11,402 bases of DNA from an uncultured Phenylobacterium sp. (GCA_945952355.1 CAMFIW010000040.1:1-11402); one strand, 5' to 3'; counted from the first letter of the stretch, positions 1 to 7,592 are shown. Notes: generated from the letters alone by a model not told the origin. Numbers and translations: made by a program.

Positions 1-1712
1 TCGGGACCTATTCCGCAGCCGTGGGACTCGCCGACCGCAAGGGTCCCTTGGCCTCGTGGGTGAGCATCAACCGCGCGGAGCGCCAGCGCCAGCCCCTGAC
101 CTACGCCACCCTCGCCCGGCCCGCCGGGGTCTCGAGCGCTGGAACCCCGGTCACCGGAGCCTTCGCCGACGTCAACCGCACCGGCCAGCCGATCGTCGTC
201 CTCGGCGCCGGTGGCCTCGAGCGCCAGGCCCAGGAGAACGCCAAGCTGCGGCTGGTCTTCCAGGCCACGCCCGACCTCAGCCTGAACTACATGGTCGGCT
301 ACTTTGGCAACAATACGCGCGCGCGCCCCGACTCCTGGCTGCGCGACGCCTCGGGCGCCACCGTCTGGTCGGGTCCGGTCAACATCGACGGCCGGGCCTT
401 CAGCATCCCGGCATCCACCTTCTCCAACGGCGCCTATCGCCTGCAGGAACGTCACTGGATGCAGGCGCTCGGCTTCGACCTGAAGGGGCCGGCCGGCTGG
501 GCCTTCGCCGGCGCGGCCAGCGCCTACGACTATGCGACGGACGAGCAGCGCGCGCCCACCGTCGCCATGCCGGCGGCGCGCGCCGGAGGCTCTGGGACCA
601 TCACCGACATGTCGGGCACCGGTTGGCGCACCGTCGATTTCTCGGCGCGTGGCCCCACCGACGGCCTCAACGCCCTGGCGCTCGGGCTTCACTTCGACCG
701 GTACGTGCTGGGCTCGGACAAGTACAGCACCACCGACTGGATCTCCGGTCCGCGGGGCGCCCTGGCCTCCGCCTCCCACGGCCGCACGGAAACCACCGCC
801 CTGTGGGCCGAGGATCGAATTCGGCTGGCCGGGCCGCTGGACCTCACCCTGGGGGCCCGCTGGGAGCGCTGGCGCGCCTTCGACGGCCTGAACTACTCGC
901 TCGCGCCCGCCCTGGTCGTGAACCAGCCCCGCCTGGACAGCGAGAAGGTCTCGCCCAAGGTCGGCCTGACCTGGCGCGCCACCCCCGACTGGATCCTCAC
1001 CGCCCGCGCCGGCGTCGGCTATCGGTTCCCGACCGTGAGCGAGCTCTACCAGGCGGTCACCACCGGCGCGACGCTGTCGACGCCCAACCCGAACCTCAAG
1101 CCCGAACGAGCCGTTTCCGCCGAGCTGTCCGCCCAGCGGAGCTTCGCGTCGGGCTATGTGCGCGCCAGCCTGTTCACCGAGGATCTCCGCGACGCCCTGA
1201 TCTCGCAGACCGCACCGATCGCTCCCGGCTCGACGACGCTGGTGTCCTATGTCCAGAACATCGACCAGACGCGTGCGCGCGGGGCCGAGCTGGTGGCCGA
1301 GGCGCGAGACGTCGTCGTCTCCGGCCTCGACCTGCAAGGCTCGGTCACCTATGTCGACGCCGAAGTGCGCAAGGACCCCGTCCTGCCCGCCGCGGTCGGC
1401 AAGGCCCTGCCCCAGGTTCCGCGCTGGCGCGCCACGGTCGTCGCCACCTGGCGCGCCACCGACCGGCTGACCCTGACCGGCGCGGCCCGCTATTCCGACC
1501 GGGTGTACGGAACGATCGACAATTCGGACGTCGTCTCCCACACCTATCAGGGTTTCCAGGGCTATCTGGTGTTCGACGCGCGGGCGTCCTTCCGCGTCGA
1601 CGATCACTGGAGCGCGGCCCTCGGCGTCGATAACATCGGCGCGCGGGACTACTTCATCTTCCACCCGTTCCCGCAGCGTTCGGTCCTGGCCGAGCTGCGC
1701 TACGCCTATTGA
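1..1712 (+). CDS. TonB-dependent outer-membrane receptor, 5' truncated by the window edge (probable copper receptor)
   Basis: The reading frame is open from the first bases of the window (codons in phase from base 3), so the signal peptide, TonB box and most or all of the plug lie outside; about 569 residues are visible. What remains is a beta-barrel: alternating aromatic and polar strands, the 'GVGYRFPTVSELYQ' and 'NPNLKPERA' motifs typical of TonB-dependent receptors, a late 'NIGARDYF' segment, and a C-terminal strand ending in Tyr, as outer-membrane barrels do. The GTG at 21 is internal, not the start. Family role: energy-dependent import of metal chelates or other large substrates across the outer membrane. 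The two genes immediately downstream are periplasmic copper-binding proteins, so I infer copper or a copper complex as substrate. The receptor itself shows no residue that proves this. A siderophore or other metal receptor remains possible. Confidence 0.93.
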   Translation, partial: GTYSAAVGLADRKGPLASWVSINRAERQRQPLTYATLARPAGVSSAGTPVTGAFADVNRTGQPIVVLGAGGLERQAQENAKLRLVFQATPDLSLNYMVGYFGNNTRARPDSWLRDASGATVWSGPVNIDGRAFSIPASTFSNGAYRLQERHWMQALGFDLKGPAGWAFAGAASAYDYATDEQRAPTVAMPAARAGGSGTITDMSGTGWRTVDFSARGPTDGLNALALGLHFDRYVLGSDKYSTTDWISGPRGALASASHGRTETTALWAEDRIRLAGPLDLTLGARWERWRAFDGLNYSLAPALVVNQPRLDSEKVSPKVGLTWRATPDWILTARAGVGYRFPTVSELYQAVTTGATLSTPNPNLKPERAVSAELSAQRSFASGYVRASLFTEDLRDALISQTAPIAPGSTTLVSYVQNIDQTRARGAELVAEARDVVVSGLDLQGSVTYVDAEVRKDPVLPAAVGKALPQVPRWRATVVATWRATDRLTLTGAARYSDRVYGTIDNSDVVSHTYQGFQGYLVFDARASFRVDDHWSAALGVDNIGARDYFIFHPFPQRSVLAELRYAY

Positions 1713-1720
1713 GGCCGGCC

Positions 1721-2203
1721 ATGCGCAAGACTTTCCTTCCGGCCCTGGCGACCCTGGCGATCTCCACCCCGGCCGCCGCCCACATCGTCGCCGATCCTGG
1801 CAAGGCGCCGGCGGGCGCCTATCAAGTGGTCCGCTTCCGGGTCGGCCACGGCTGCGGCAAGGCCGCGACCACCGGCCTGCGGATCGAGCTGCCGCCCCAG
1901 CTGGCGTCCGCCCGTCCCCAGCCCAAGCCGGGCTGGAGGCTGACGATCGAGCGCGACGGCGAGCGGGTGGTCGCCATCGTCTGGGCCGGCGAACTCCCGG
2001 ACGAGCAGTTCGACGATTTCGCCATCCTGGCCAAGCTTCCCGCCGAGCCCGGCCCGCTCTATTTCCCGGCCGTACAGACCTGCGGCGGCGAAGAGCAGCA
2101 ATGGACCGCGATCCCCGAGGCCGGCGAGACCGGCGTTTCCCACCCCGCCCCCGTCCTCGTGGTCACCCCCACGGACGGCCAGGCGGAAAGCCATCACCAC
2201 TGA
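1721..2203 (+). CDS. YcnI/DUF1775 family periplasmic copper-binding protein
   Basis: This is a 160-residue secreted protein. A signal peptide covers residues 1-20 (basic MRK, hydrophobic core, then PAAA), and cleavage after Ala20 would leave His21 as the mature N-terminus. That fits the YcnI family, in which the N-terminal His forms a 'monohistidine brace' for Cu(II). Other family marks are the VGHGC segment (His43, Cys45) and 'FPAVQTC...QQW' (Cys121, Trp128); the two cysteines could form a disulfide. The native C-terminus is three histidines (158-160). I start at ATG 1721, which has GAGG at 1711-1714; a TTG at 1709 in the same frame would overlap the receptor stop and spoil the signal peptide. 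The start lies 8 nt after the receptor stop, and the PCuAC gene begins 10 nt downstream, so the three are probably co-transcribed. The copper-delivery role is family knowledge plus context. Confidence 0.9.
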   Translation: MRKTFLPALATLAISTPAAAHIVADPGKAPAGAYQVVRFRVGHGCGKAATTGLRIELPPQLASARPQPKPGWRLTIERDGERVVAIVWAGELPDEQFDDFAILAKLPAEPGPLYFPAVQTCGGEEQQWTAIPEAGETGVSHPAPVLVVTPTDGQAESHHH

Positions 2204-2213
2204 GGACCCCCCC

Positions 2214-2696
2214 ATGCGTCGCTTGCTGATCGCCGCCGCCACCCTGGCCCTGACCCTGACCGGCGCGGCGGAGGCCGCCACCTACCGCCTGCGCGGAATC
2301 GAGGTCACCCAACCATGGAGCCGTCCGGCCGCCGCCGGGACCAACGGGGCCGGCTTCTTCACCGTCGTCAACAAGGGCAGGGCCGCCGACACCCTGACCG
2401 CCGTCGAAACGACCACCGCGCGAAAGGTCGAGATCCACAAGACCTCGATGACGAACGGCGTCATGTCCATGCAGCGTCTGGACGCCGGCCTGGCCCTGAA
2501 GCCGGGCGAGTCGGTCACCTTCGCGCCCGGAGGCTATCATCTGATGCTGATCGGGCTTTCCAAGGCGACCAAGGCCGGGGACGTCATTCCCGCCACCCTG
2601 GTCTTCGCCTCGGGCGCCCGGCTCAAGGTCGAGTTCCCGGTCGGCGCCGGCCCCAACGCCATGCCCGGCATGGACATGGACCACATGAAGCACTGA
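2214..2696 (+). CDS. PCuAC-family periplasmic copper chaperone
   Basis: This is a 160-residue protein. A signal peptide spans about residues 1-21 (MRRLL, then a hydrophobic stretch ending AAEA), followed by the PCuAC cupredoxin-like domain at about 24-142. The copper ligands of the family are visible: His75, Met86, and His109-x-Met111 within 'PGGYHLM'. The spacing is close to the published H-x10-M-x21-H-x-M signature, with one extra residue in the second interval. The tail from 147 is rich in Met and His (MPGMDMDHMKH), a second copper-binding segment seen in many homologues. PCuAC proteins deliver Cu(I) to the CuA or CuB site of cytochrome oxidase or related cuproenzymes in the periplasm. ATG 2214 follows TGAGGA at 2201-2206 with good spacing. 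It is the last gene of the copper operon, and its TGA directly abuts the stop codon of the opposing receptor gene, leaving no room for a terminator between them. Confidence 0.94.
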   Translation: MRRLLIAAATLALTLTGAAEAATYRLRGIEVTQPWSRPAAAGTNGAGFFTVVNKGRAADTLTAVETTTARKVEIHKTSMTNGVMSMQRLDAGLALKPGESVTFAPGGYHLMLIGLSKATKAGDVIPATLVFASGARLKVEFPVGAGPNAMPGMDMDHMKH

Positions 2697-5279
2697 TCAG
2701 AAGATCAGCTTGCGGATCGTCAGCTTCACCGAACGCCCGACCGGGTCCAGCAGGTCGGGCTGATAGCTGATCGGCGTGACCCCCGCCGACGTCTTCACGG
2801 TCTGGCGCTCGTCGAACAGGTTGTTGACCGACAGCGTCGCCCGCGCCCCCCGCAGCCAGCGATGGGTGCGGGCATAGGGCTGCAGGCCGAGGTCCGCGAA
2901 CAGCCGCAGGTTCACCGTGGTCATGTCCGAGAAGCGCAGGGAGTCGCCGCCGACCGCGCCCTCGACCTCGGTTCCGCTCTTCCAACTGGCGTTCATCGCC
3001 ACGCCCAGGCCGCCGCGGGTGTAGTTGGCCTGCAGGTCGACCTGGTTGCGCGGCGAGCCGCCGCCGGAGCCCAGGGCCGCGCCGTCGAGCAGGTCGAGCT
3101 TGGGCAGGCCCGGCCGGATCGTCACCTCATCCTGGAAGGCGATGGTGTGGTAGAGCCCGACCTGGAAGACGCCGCTGCGCGGGCCGCCGCCAAAGCCGCC
3201 AAAACCGCCCCGGCCGCCGCCAGGACCGCCGCCGCCGGGACCACCTGGACCGCCGGGTCCGCCGCCCGGCCCGCCCGCGAAGAAGCCACGATCACCGCCC
3301 GCGCTCGGAGGCGGCGGGCCGTCTGGCGGCGGGCCGCCCTCGGGGGGCGGGCCGTCGGGGGGACCCTGGGCCTGATGCCCGTCCTTGCCGGCCTTGGCCT
3401 GTTGCTGCTGCTTCTCGCGCGCCGCCCGTTCCTGCTCGAAACGCTGGCGAAGGGCCGCGATCTGGGCAGGCGTCGGCTGCGGGCCGACCGGACGCGAATA
3501 GGTGAAGCCCCAGCGCAGTTCCTGGCGGTCGTGCTCCGCGAAATTCACCGGCCGAGCGTCGATCTGGATCAGGTCGCCCGCCGCGTCGCGGGTGAACCGG
3601 TCGGGGAAGGCCGCCTCCACCTGGGTCGAGGCCGAGGGGAAGGCGACGATCGCATCGTGGATCCGCGTCGCCACGTAGTCGGCCTGGAAGGTCAGGTTGA
3701 CCTTGTCCCAGGGCTTGTAGGTGATCCCCAGCTTGGCCATGTCCCGCCGGCCGGAATCCAGGTCGCGGTTGCCGCCGCCGATCTGGGTCACTTCGACCGT
3801 GTCGCCGCGCGCGAGGTCGTAGATGCGCACGCCCGGCGTCACCGTCGCGGGGTCGCCGAGCTGGTTGATCGTCGGCGCGAGGTCCGTGCGGCTGTAGGCG
3901 GCCAGGATTCGCACCGGCTTCACCGGCGTCCAGTTCAGTCCGCCGCCCACGGTGTGCAGGCTTCCGAAGTCCGACAGCTGCTGCAGGCCGAAGTTCATGT
4001 TGGCCGACAGCTTGCCGATGGCCTTGCCAGGCCCCTCGCCGGCCCGGGTCAGGGGCAAGTCGATGCTGGTGCGCAGTTCGCCGATGCTGCGGTCGAGCTC
4101 CGTCCCGGTGCTGACCCCGCCGCGCAGCGAGCTCGAATCGAAGTCGAGCGCCGTGGCCCGCGCGGTCAGGGTCGCGCTCACCTGGCCGGCCGGCACGCGC
4201 CAGAGGGCCTTGTTCAGGACGATGTCGGCGAGACCCGTGGTCGTCGCCGATCGCGTCTCGTCGAGACTCGGCAGCAGGCCCAGCACCCGGTCGGTCGACG
4301 AGTGGCCCACGTCGCGCTCGACCGAGCCCGTCACCGACCATTGCCATCCGGCCAGGGCCCCGTTGCCCGATCCGGCCAGGCGGGCGTCCTCGTCGCGTGA
4401 GCGGCGGGTCAGGGCCTCGGGTCCCAGGGGCGACAGGCCGAGCCGCGACTTGCTGTCGGTGTCCTCGAAGGTGCCGTTCACGCTGGCCGAGACGCCGTTG
4501 TCGAAGGGGCGCGCATAGACGGCGTTCAGCACCGTGTCGGTGGAGTCGGGCTGCAGGCTGCGATTGGGCCCGTCGCCGCCGGTAATGTCGCGGTCGCTCT
4601 CCAAGATCGGGGAGGTCTGAGACGCCTTGGCGTCGACCATCATCCTGCGGCCCTGGAGGATGTGCAGCACCGCCGCGTGGCCCGCGACCGTCTCCCCGCC
4701 GCCCGGCTGGGTCGGGGTCGAGGCCTGGGCCTCCAGCAGCGTCGCGCGAAAGCGCTGGCGCAGGACGATGTTCACCACCTTCTGCTCGGCCGGATAGCCG
4801 TACTTCAGTGAGACCTCCTCCGGCAGGATGTCCACCCGCGAGATCGCCTCGGTCGGCAGGTCGCGGATCTCCTGGAAGCCCGACACTCGGCCACCGTTCA
4901 GCAGCACCACGGGGCGGCCGTCGCCCTGGCCGCTGGTGAGCTGGGGCGCCAGGGCGGTCAGCAGTTCGCTGATGTCCGCCGCCCCGTAGGCGCGGATCTC
5001 GCGCGGCGACAGCACCACCTCCGGCGTGATGTCGCCGATCACGGAGCCCGGCGGGTTGCGGGTCCCCTCGACCACCAGTCCGTCCACCTCGGTCTCGGCG
5101 TCCGGGTCGGCCTGCGGCTTGGCGGCGCGGGCCTCGGCCGCCAGGGCGGGGCCCGCCGCGAGGGCGATCAGGGCGGCGCCGGCCAGTAGGCGCAGCGCCG
5201 GTCGGAGGGCAGGTCGGGAAGCAAGCGAACTCAAGCGGCGGATCCGGTCTGGGGAGGAGCGGGAAGACTGGCGCGCCAT
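2697..5279 (-). CDS. TonB-dependent receptor with Pro/Gly-rich insertion, substrate unknown
   Basis: This is an 860-residue protein. I place the start at the ATG at 5279-5277 because it gives a long, basic, then hydrophobic signal peptide (about residues 1-48, core LLAGAALIALAAGPALA). The open frame continues upstream, but there it runs antisense through the DUF4336 gene. A short TonB-box-like segment (about 64-74, EVDGLVVEGTR) leads into a plug domain (about 75-175) with 'PVVLLNGGRVSGFQEIRDLP' and 'ILPEEVSLKYGYP'. The rest is a beta-barrel ending in Phe (IRKLIF). Inside the barrel, about residues 615-700, lies a low-complexity stretch: charged and Gln-rich (EKQQQQ), then Pro-rich (about 640-660), then almost pure Gly with Pro and Phe (about 663-700). 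It is probably a large extracellular loop. The gene is monocistronic, tail to tail with the copper operon. I do not know its ligand, and its position next to copper genes on the other strand is weak evidence. Confidence 0.92.
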   Translation of the reverse strand: MARQSSRSSPDRIRRLSSLASRPALRPALRLLAGAALIALAAGPALAAEARAAKPQADPDAETEVDGLVVEGTRNPPGSVIGDITPEVVLSPREIRAYGAADISELLTALAPQLTSGQGDGRPVVLLNGGRVSGFQEIRDLPTEAISRVDILPEEVSLKYGYPAEQKVVNIVLRQRFRATLLEAQASTPTQPGGGETVAGHAAVLHILQGRRMMVDAKASQTSPILESDRDITGGDGPNRSLQPDSTDTVLNAVYARPFDNGVSASVNGTFEDTDSKSRLGLSPLGPEALTRRSRDEDARLAGSGNGALAGWQWSVTGSVERDVGHSSTDRVLGLLPSLDETRSATTTGLADIVLNKALWRVPAGQVSATLTARATALDFDSSSLRGGVSTGTELDRSIGELRTSIDLPLTRAGEGPGKAIGKLSANMNFGLQQLSDFGSLHTVGGGLNWTPVKPVRILAAYSRTDLAPTINQLGDPATVTPGVRIYDLARGDTVEVTQIGGGNRDLDSGRRDMAKLGITYKPWDKVNLTFQADYVATRIHDAIVAFPSASTQVEAAFPDRFTRDAAGDLIQIDARPVNFAEHDRQELRWGFTYSRPVGPQPTPAQIAALRQRFEQERAAREKQQQQAKAGKDGHQAQGPPDGPPPEGGPPPDGPPPPSAGGDRGFFAGGPGGGPGGPGGPGGGGPGGGRGGFGGFGGGPRSGVFQVGLYHTIAFQDEVTIRPGLPKLDLLDGAALGSGGGSPRNQVDLQANYTRGGLGVAMNASWKSGTEVEGAVGGDSLRFSDMTTVNLRLFADLGLQPYARTHRWLRGARATLSVNNLFDERQTVKTSAGVTPISYQPDLLDPVGRSVKLTIRKLIF

Positions 5280-5462
5280 AGAGCCCGCCGTTCCTGAACA
5301 CAGGATGACCGCCGTTCTAGGCGCCGAATGCTGCGCCAGGATTGCAATTGTTACGGGGGGCGTATTGCGGGTTTGAAGCATGGCGCGCCTGGGTTCGGCG
5401 CGGTTTCGCCCATCCAGCGGCGGCCCTTGCCCGGACCCGCCGGTCAATCCAAGGTTGGTCGC
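5280..5462. promoter_or_regulatory. Divergent intergenic region between the second receptor and the DUF4336 gene
   Basis: These 183 bases must carry promoters for both flanking genes, which point away from each other. The only AT-richer patch is at 5339-5353, including the 8-base palindrome ATTGCAAT (5341-5348). I cannot assign convincing -35/-10 boxes on either strand, and no coding sequence is apparent. Ribosome-binding sites are weak on both sides: AGGA about 12 bases before the receptor ATG, and AAGG a few bases before the DUF4336 ATG. Confidence 0.4.
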
Positions 5463-6164
5463 ATGAGCACGTCCGTCCTGCAATCGTTCGGCCCGGGCCT
5501 CTGGCTCGCCGACGGCCCCGCGGTCACCGCCATCGCAGGCTTCCGCTATCCCACCCGGATGGCGGTCGCAGCCTTGCCGCAGGGCGTCGCCCTCTGGTCC
5601 CCCATTCCGCCTACGGACGAACTGCGCGCGGCGATCGCCGCGCTCGGGCCCGTGCGCGCGCTGATCGCCCCGAACAGCCTGCATGACATGTTCGTCGCCG
5701 ACTGGGCCCGCGCCTGCCCGGAGGCCGAACTCCACGCCGCGCCGGGCCTGGCCGCCAAGCGCCCGGACCTCGCCGTCGCCGCCGAACTCGGCGACATCCC
5801 GCCGCCCGCCTGGGCCGGGACGCTCGACCAGGTCCTCGTCGGCGGCAACCGCATCACCACGGAGACGGTCTTCTTCCACCGCCCCAGCCGCACCGTGCTG
5901 TTCTGCGACCTGATCCAGCAGTTCCCGCGCGGCTGGCACCGGGGCTGGCGGGGACTGGTCGCGCGCCTGGACCTGATGGTCGAGCCCGAGCCCGCCGTAC
6001 CGCGCAAGTTCCGCGCCGCCTTCACCGACCGCGCCGTGGCCCGGGCGGCGGTGGAGCGCATCGTCGCCTGGCCCGCCGACAGGGTCGTGATGGCGCACGG
6101 CGCGCCCGTGGAGCGCGACGGCCAGGCCTTCCTCGGCCGCGCCTTCCGCTGGCTGCGGACCTAG
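5463..6164 (+). CDS. DUF4336 domain-containing protein (metallo-beta-lactamase-like fold)
   Basis: This is a 233-residue protein with no signal peptide or membrane segment, so probably cytoplasmic. The sequence follows the DUF4336 pattern: an early strand region (LWLADGPAVTAIAGFRYPTRM), 'APNSLHDMFVADW' (His74), 'APGLAAKRPDL', 'LDQVLVGG', 'FFHRPSRTVLFCDL' (His139, Asp149) and a late 'VMAHGAPV' (His212). The layout resembles a metallo-beta-lactamase fold, but the classical HxHxDH metal motif is absent, so hydrolase activity should not be assumed. No specific reaction is known to me for the family. ATG 5463 is chosen because the family homology begins right there; upstream in-frame sequence to 5328 looks non-coding. 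Its TAG stop overlaps the opposing SMP-30 gene by 4 bases. It stands alone on its strand, so context gives no pathway. Confidence 0.85.
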   Translation: MSTSVLQSFGPGLWLADGPAVTAIAGFRYPTRMAVAALPQGVALWSPIPPTDELRAAIAALGPVRALIAPNSLHDMFVADWARACPEAELHAAPGLAAKRPDLAVAAELGDIPPPAWAGTLDQVLVGGNRITTETVFFHRPSRTVLFCDLIQQFPRGWHRGWRGLVARLDLMVEPEPAVPRKFRAAFTDRAVARAAVERIVAWPADRVVMAHGAPVERDGQAFLGRAFRWLRT

Positions 6165-7039
6165 GGGCGGCCCGCCCGGCCCACATCGACCTGCGCGACC
6201 ACCAGCCGCCCCTGGGCCGCCTTGGCGGTCTCCTCGGCGATCGAGGTGGGCGCGGTCAGCATGAACAGGGTCCGCCCATCATCCCCGCCCAGCATGCAGG
6301 CGTAGCAGTTGTCGCCGGGGTCGATCACCTCCAGCACCTGGCCGCCCTGCGCGATCCGCACGCATTCGTGGCCCAGCGGGTTTGCCACCCAGATCGCGCC
6401 CTCGGCATCCAGGGCGATGCCGTCCGGCACGCGTGGGCCGGTCGGCGCCCACAGCCTTCGGTTCGACAGCCGACCGTCCGGCCCGATGTCGAAGGCGGTC
6501 AGGGCCGCGGTCAGGGTCTCGCCGACGATCAGGGTCTTGCCGTCGGGCGTGATCACCGGCCCATTCGGAAAATGCATGTCCTCGGCCGCAACGCTGACGG
6601 ACCCGTCGGCCTGCACCAGGGCTAGCTTCGCGGTCGGGTGATCGGCCAGCACGCTCTCCGCCCCACGGCTCACGAGTTCGTGGTCGAGGTCGAAGCCGAA
6701 ATTCCCCACATAGGCCCGGCCCTGGGCGTCCACGACCATGTCGTTGCAGTGCCAGGTGGCGATCCCCGCGAGATCGGCATGAACGGTGACCTTTCCGTCC
6801 GGGCTCCGGCGCAGCACCTGGCGCTTGGTCATCGAGACCACCAGCAGCGAACCGTCGGGCATCCAGCCCAGGCCCGAGGGCTGGTCGTCGATCTCCAGCT
6901 CCGTGCGCACGTCGCCGGCCAGCGACACCGACTTCACCGCGTGGGCCTGGAAGTCGCTGAACCACAGCCGCCCATCCCGCCAGCGCGGCCCCTCGCCGAA
7001 ATATATCCCGTCCGCCAGCACGCGCGTTTCGCGGGCCAT
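6161..7039 (-). CDS. SMP-30/gluconolactonase/LRE family protein (probable lactonase)
   Basis: This 292-residue protein has the length of the SMP-30/regucalcin six-bladed propeller family. The metal-binding and catalytic positions are all recognisable: Glu16 in 'YFGEGPRW', Asn99 in 'WHCNDMVVD', Asn159 in 'FPNGPVITPDG' and Asp206 in 'VPDGIALD'. Family members bind one divalent metal and hydrolyse sugar lactones or related esters. The substrate here cannot be read from sequence, and no sugar-catabolism genes are adjacent. There is no signal peptide, so it is probably cytoplasmic. The start is the ATG at 7039-7037, because GGGAGG (7050-7045 on this strand) sits 5 bases before it and homology begins within a few residues; the frame continues to 7105 but those extra residues look unrelated. 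It is transcribed away from the first GFA gene across a shared palindromic control region, and its TAG overlaps the DUF4336 stop. Confidence 0.9.
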   Translation of the reverse strand: MARETRVLADGIYFGEGPRWRDGRLWFSDFQAHAVKSVSLAGDVRTELEIDDQPSGLGWMPDGSLLVVSMTKRQVLRRSPDGKVTVHADLAGIATWHCNDMVVDAQGRAYVGNFGFDLDHELVSRGAESVLADHPTAKLALVQADGSVSVAAEDMHFPNGPVITPDGKTLIVGETLTAALTAFDIGPDGRLSNRRLWAPTGPRVPDGIALDAEGAIWVANPLGHECVRIAQGGQVLEVIDPGDNCYACMLGGDDGRTLFMLTAPTSIAEETAKAAQGRLVVAQVDVGRAGRP

Positions 7040-7113
7040 GGTCGCCTCCCAGCCGTCCTTGTCGTTGCCCCCAGCAAAGACCCGCGCCGCGCCCGCGTCC
7101 ACCACCGTTATAG

Positions 7114-7147
7114 ATTAGTATTTACTAATGCATTAGCATGTACTAAT
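7114..7147. promoter_or_regulatory. Tandem palindromic operator in an AT-rich island between the SMP-30 and GFA genes
   Basis: Two 16-base palindromes lie 2 bases apart: ATTAGTATTTACTAAT (7114-7129, perfect 7-base arms) and ATTAGCATGTACTAAT (7132-7147, one mismatch in the arms). Their centres are 18 bases apart. A third palindrome, CTAATGCATTAG (7125-7136), straddles the junction, making the whole block nearly symmetric about 7130/7131. The flanks are strongly GC-rich. The right edge is about 15 bases before the GGAGG of the GFA gene, and the left edge is 74 bases from the SMP-30 start, so a bound dimer pair could control both. On the minus strand TTGATT (7150-7145) and TAGTAA (7127-7122), 17 bases apart, could be a weak promoter inside the operator. 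The form suits a dimeric helix-turn-helix repressor (TetR, HxlR or MarR type), but no regulator gene is in the window. Confidence 0.65.
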
Positions 7148-7175
7148 CAAATTCGACGTTTCCGGAGGACTTCCG

Positions 7176-7592
7176 ATGACCACTCCCTTCACCGGCGGCT
7201 GCGCCTGCGGCGCCGTGCGCTACGCCATTTCGGACGAGCCGATCTTCGCCAACCATTGCCAGTGTCGCGACTGCCAGCGCATCAGCGGCACGGCCCACGG
7301 GTCCTACATGACCTTTCCGCGCCGCGAGGGCGTGAAGGTCGAAGGCCAGGCCCGCCGGTGGGACATCGTCGCCGACAGCGGAAACACCAAGACCCATGCC
7401 TTCTGCGAAACCTGCGGCGTGCCGGTCTATCTGACGTTCGAGGCCATGCCCGACCTCTTCGCCGTCCACGCCGCCAGTCTCGACGATCCGTCCCGCTTCC
7501 GGCCGCACGCGATCACCTACGCGTCGCGGGCCCACGACTGGGCCCCGCTGGACCGCGCCCTTCCGCGCTTCGAGACCATGCCCACGACTTGA
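7176..7592 (+). CDS. GFA family zinc-binding protein (first copy)
   Basis: This 138-residue protein has the GFA (glutathione-dependent formaldehyde-activating) fold signature. The three cysteine groups of the family are intact: C9-x-C11 in 'GGCACGAVRY', C28-x-C30-x-x-C33 in 'CQCRDCQRISG', and C77-x-x-C80 in 'FCETCGVPVY', enough for the usual two zinc sites. Despite the family name, formaldehyde-glutathione activity has been questioned for the founding member, and most homologues are uncharacterised, so only a cytoplasmic zinc protein of unknown reaction is safe. ATG 7176 has a good GGAGG at 7164-7168. It diverges from the SMP-30 gene across the palindromic operator, which hints at common control. 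Downstream it converges on a second, diverged GFA gene with only 38 bases between stops. Those bases contain a 12-base GC palindrome (7599-7610) but no T-run, so no clear terminator. Confidence 0.92.
   Translation: MTTPFTGGCACGAVRYAISDEPIFANHCQCRDCQRISGTAHGSYMTFPRREGVKVEGQARRWDIVADSGNTKTHAFCETCGVPVYLTFEAMPDLFAVHAASLDDPSRFRPHAITYASRAHDWAPLDRALPRFETMPTT

Noticed and set aside
2862..4400. Long plus-strand open frame (512 codons) opposite the second receptor
   Set aside because: It lacks any recognisable domain, is full of Ala/Arg/Gly, and runs antisense through a well-supported receptor gene. High GC content creates such open frames.
5280..6098. Extension of the second receptor's open frame upstream of 5279
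   Set aside because: The extra residues are antisense to the DUF4336 gene and precede a good signal peptide that starts at 5279, so they are not part of the protein.
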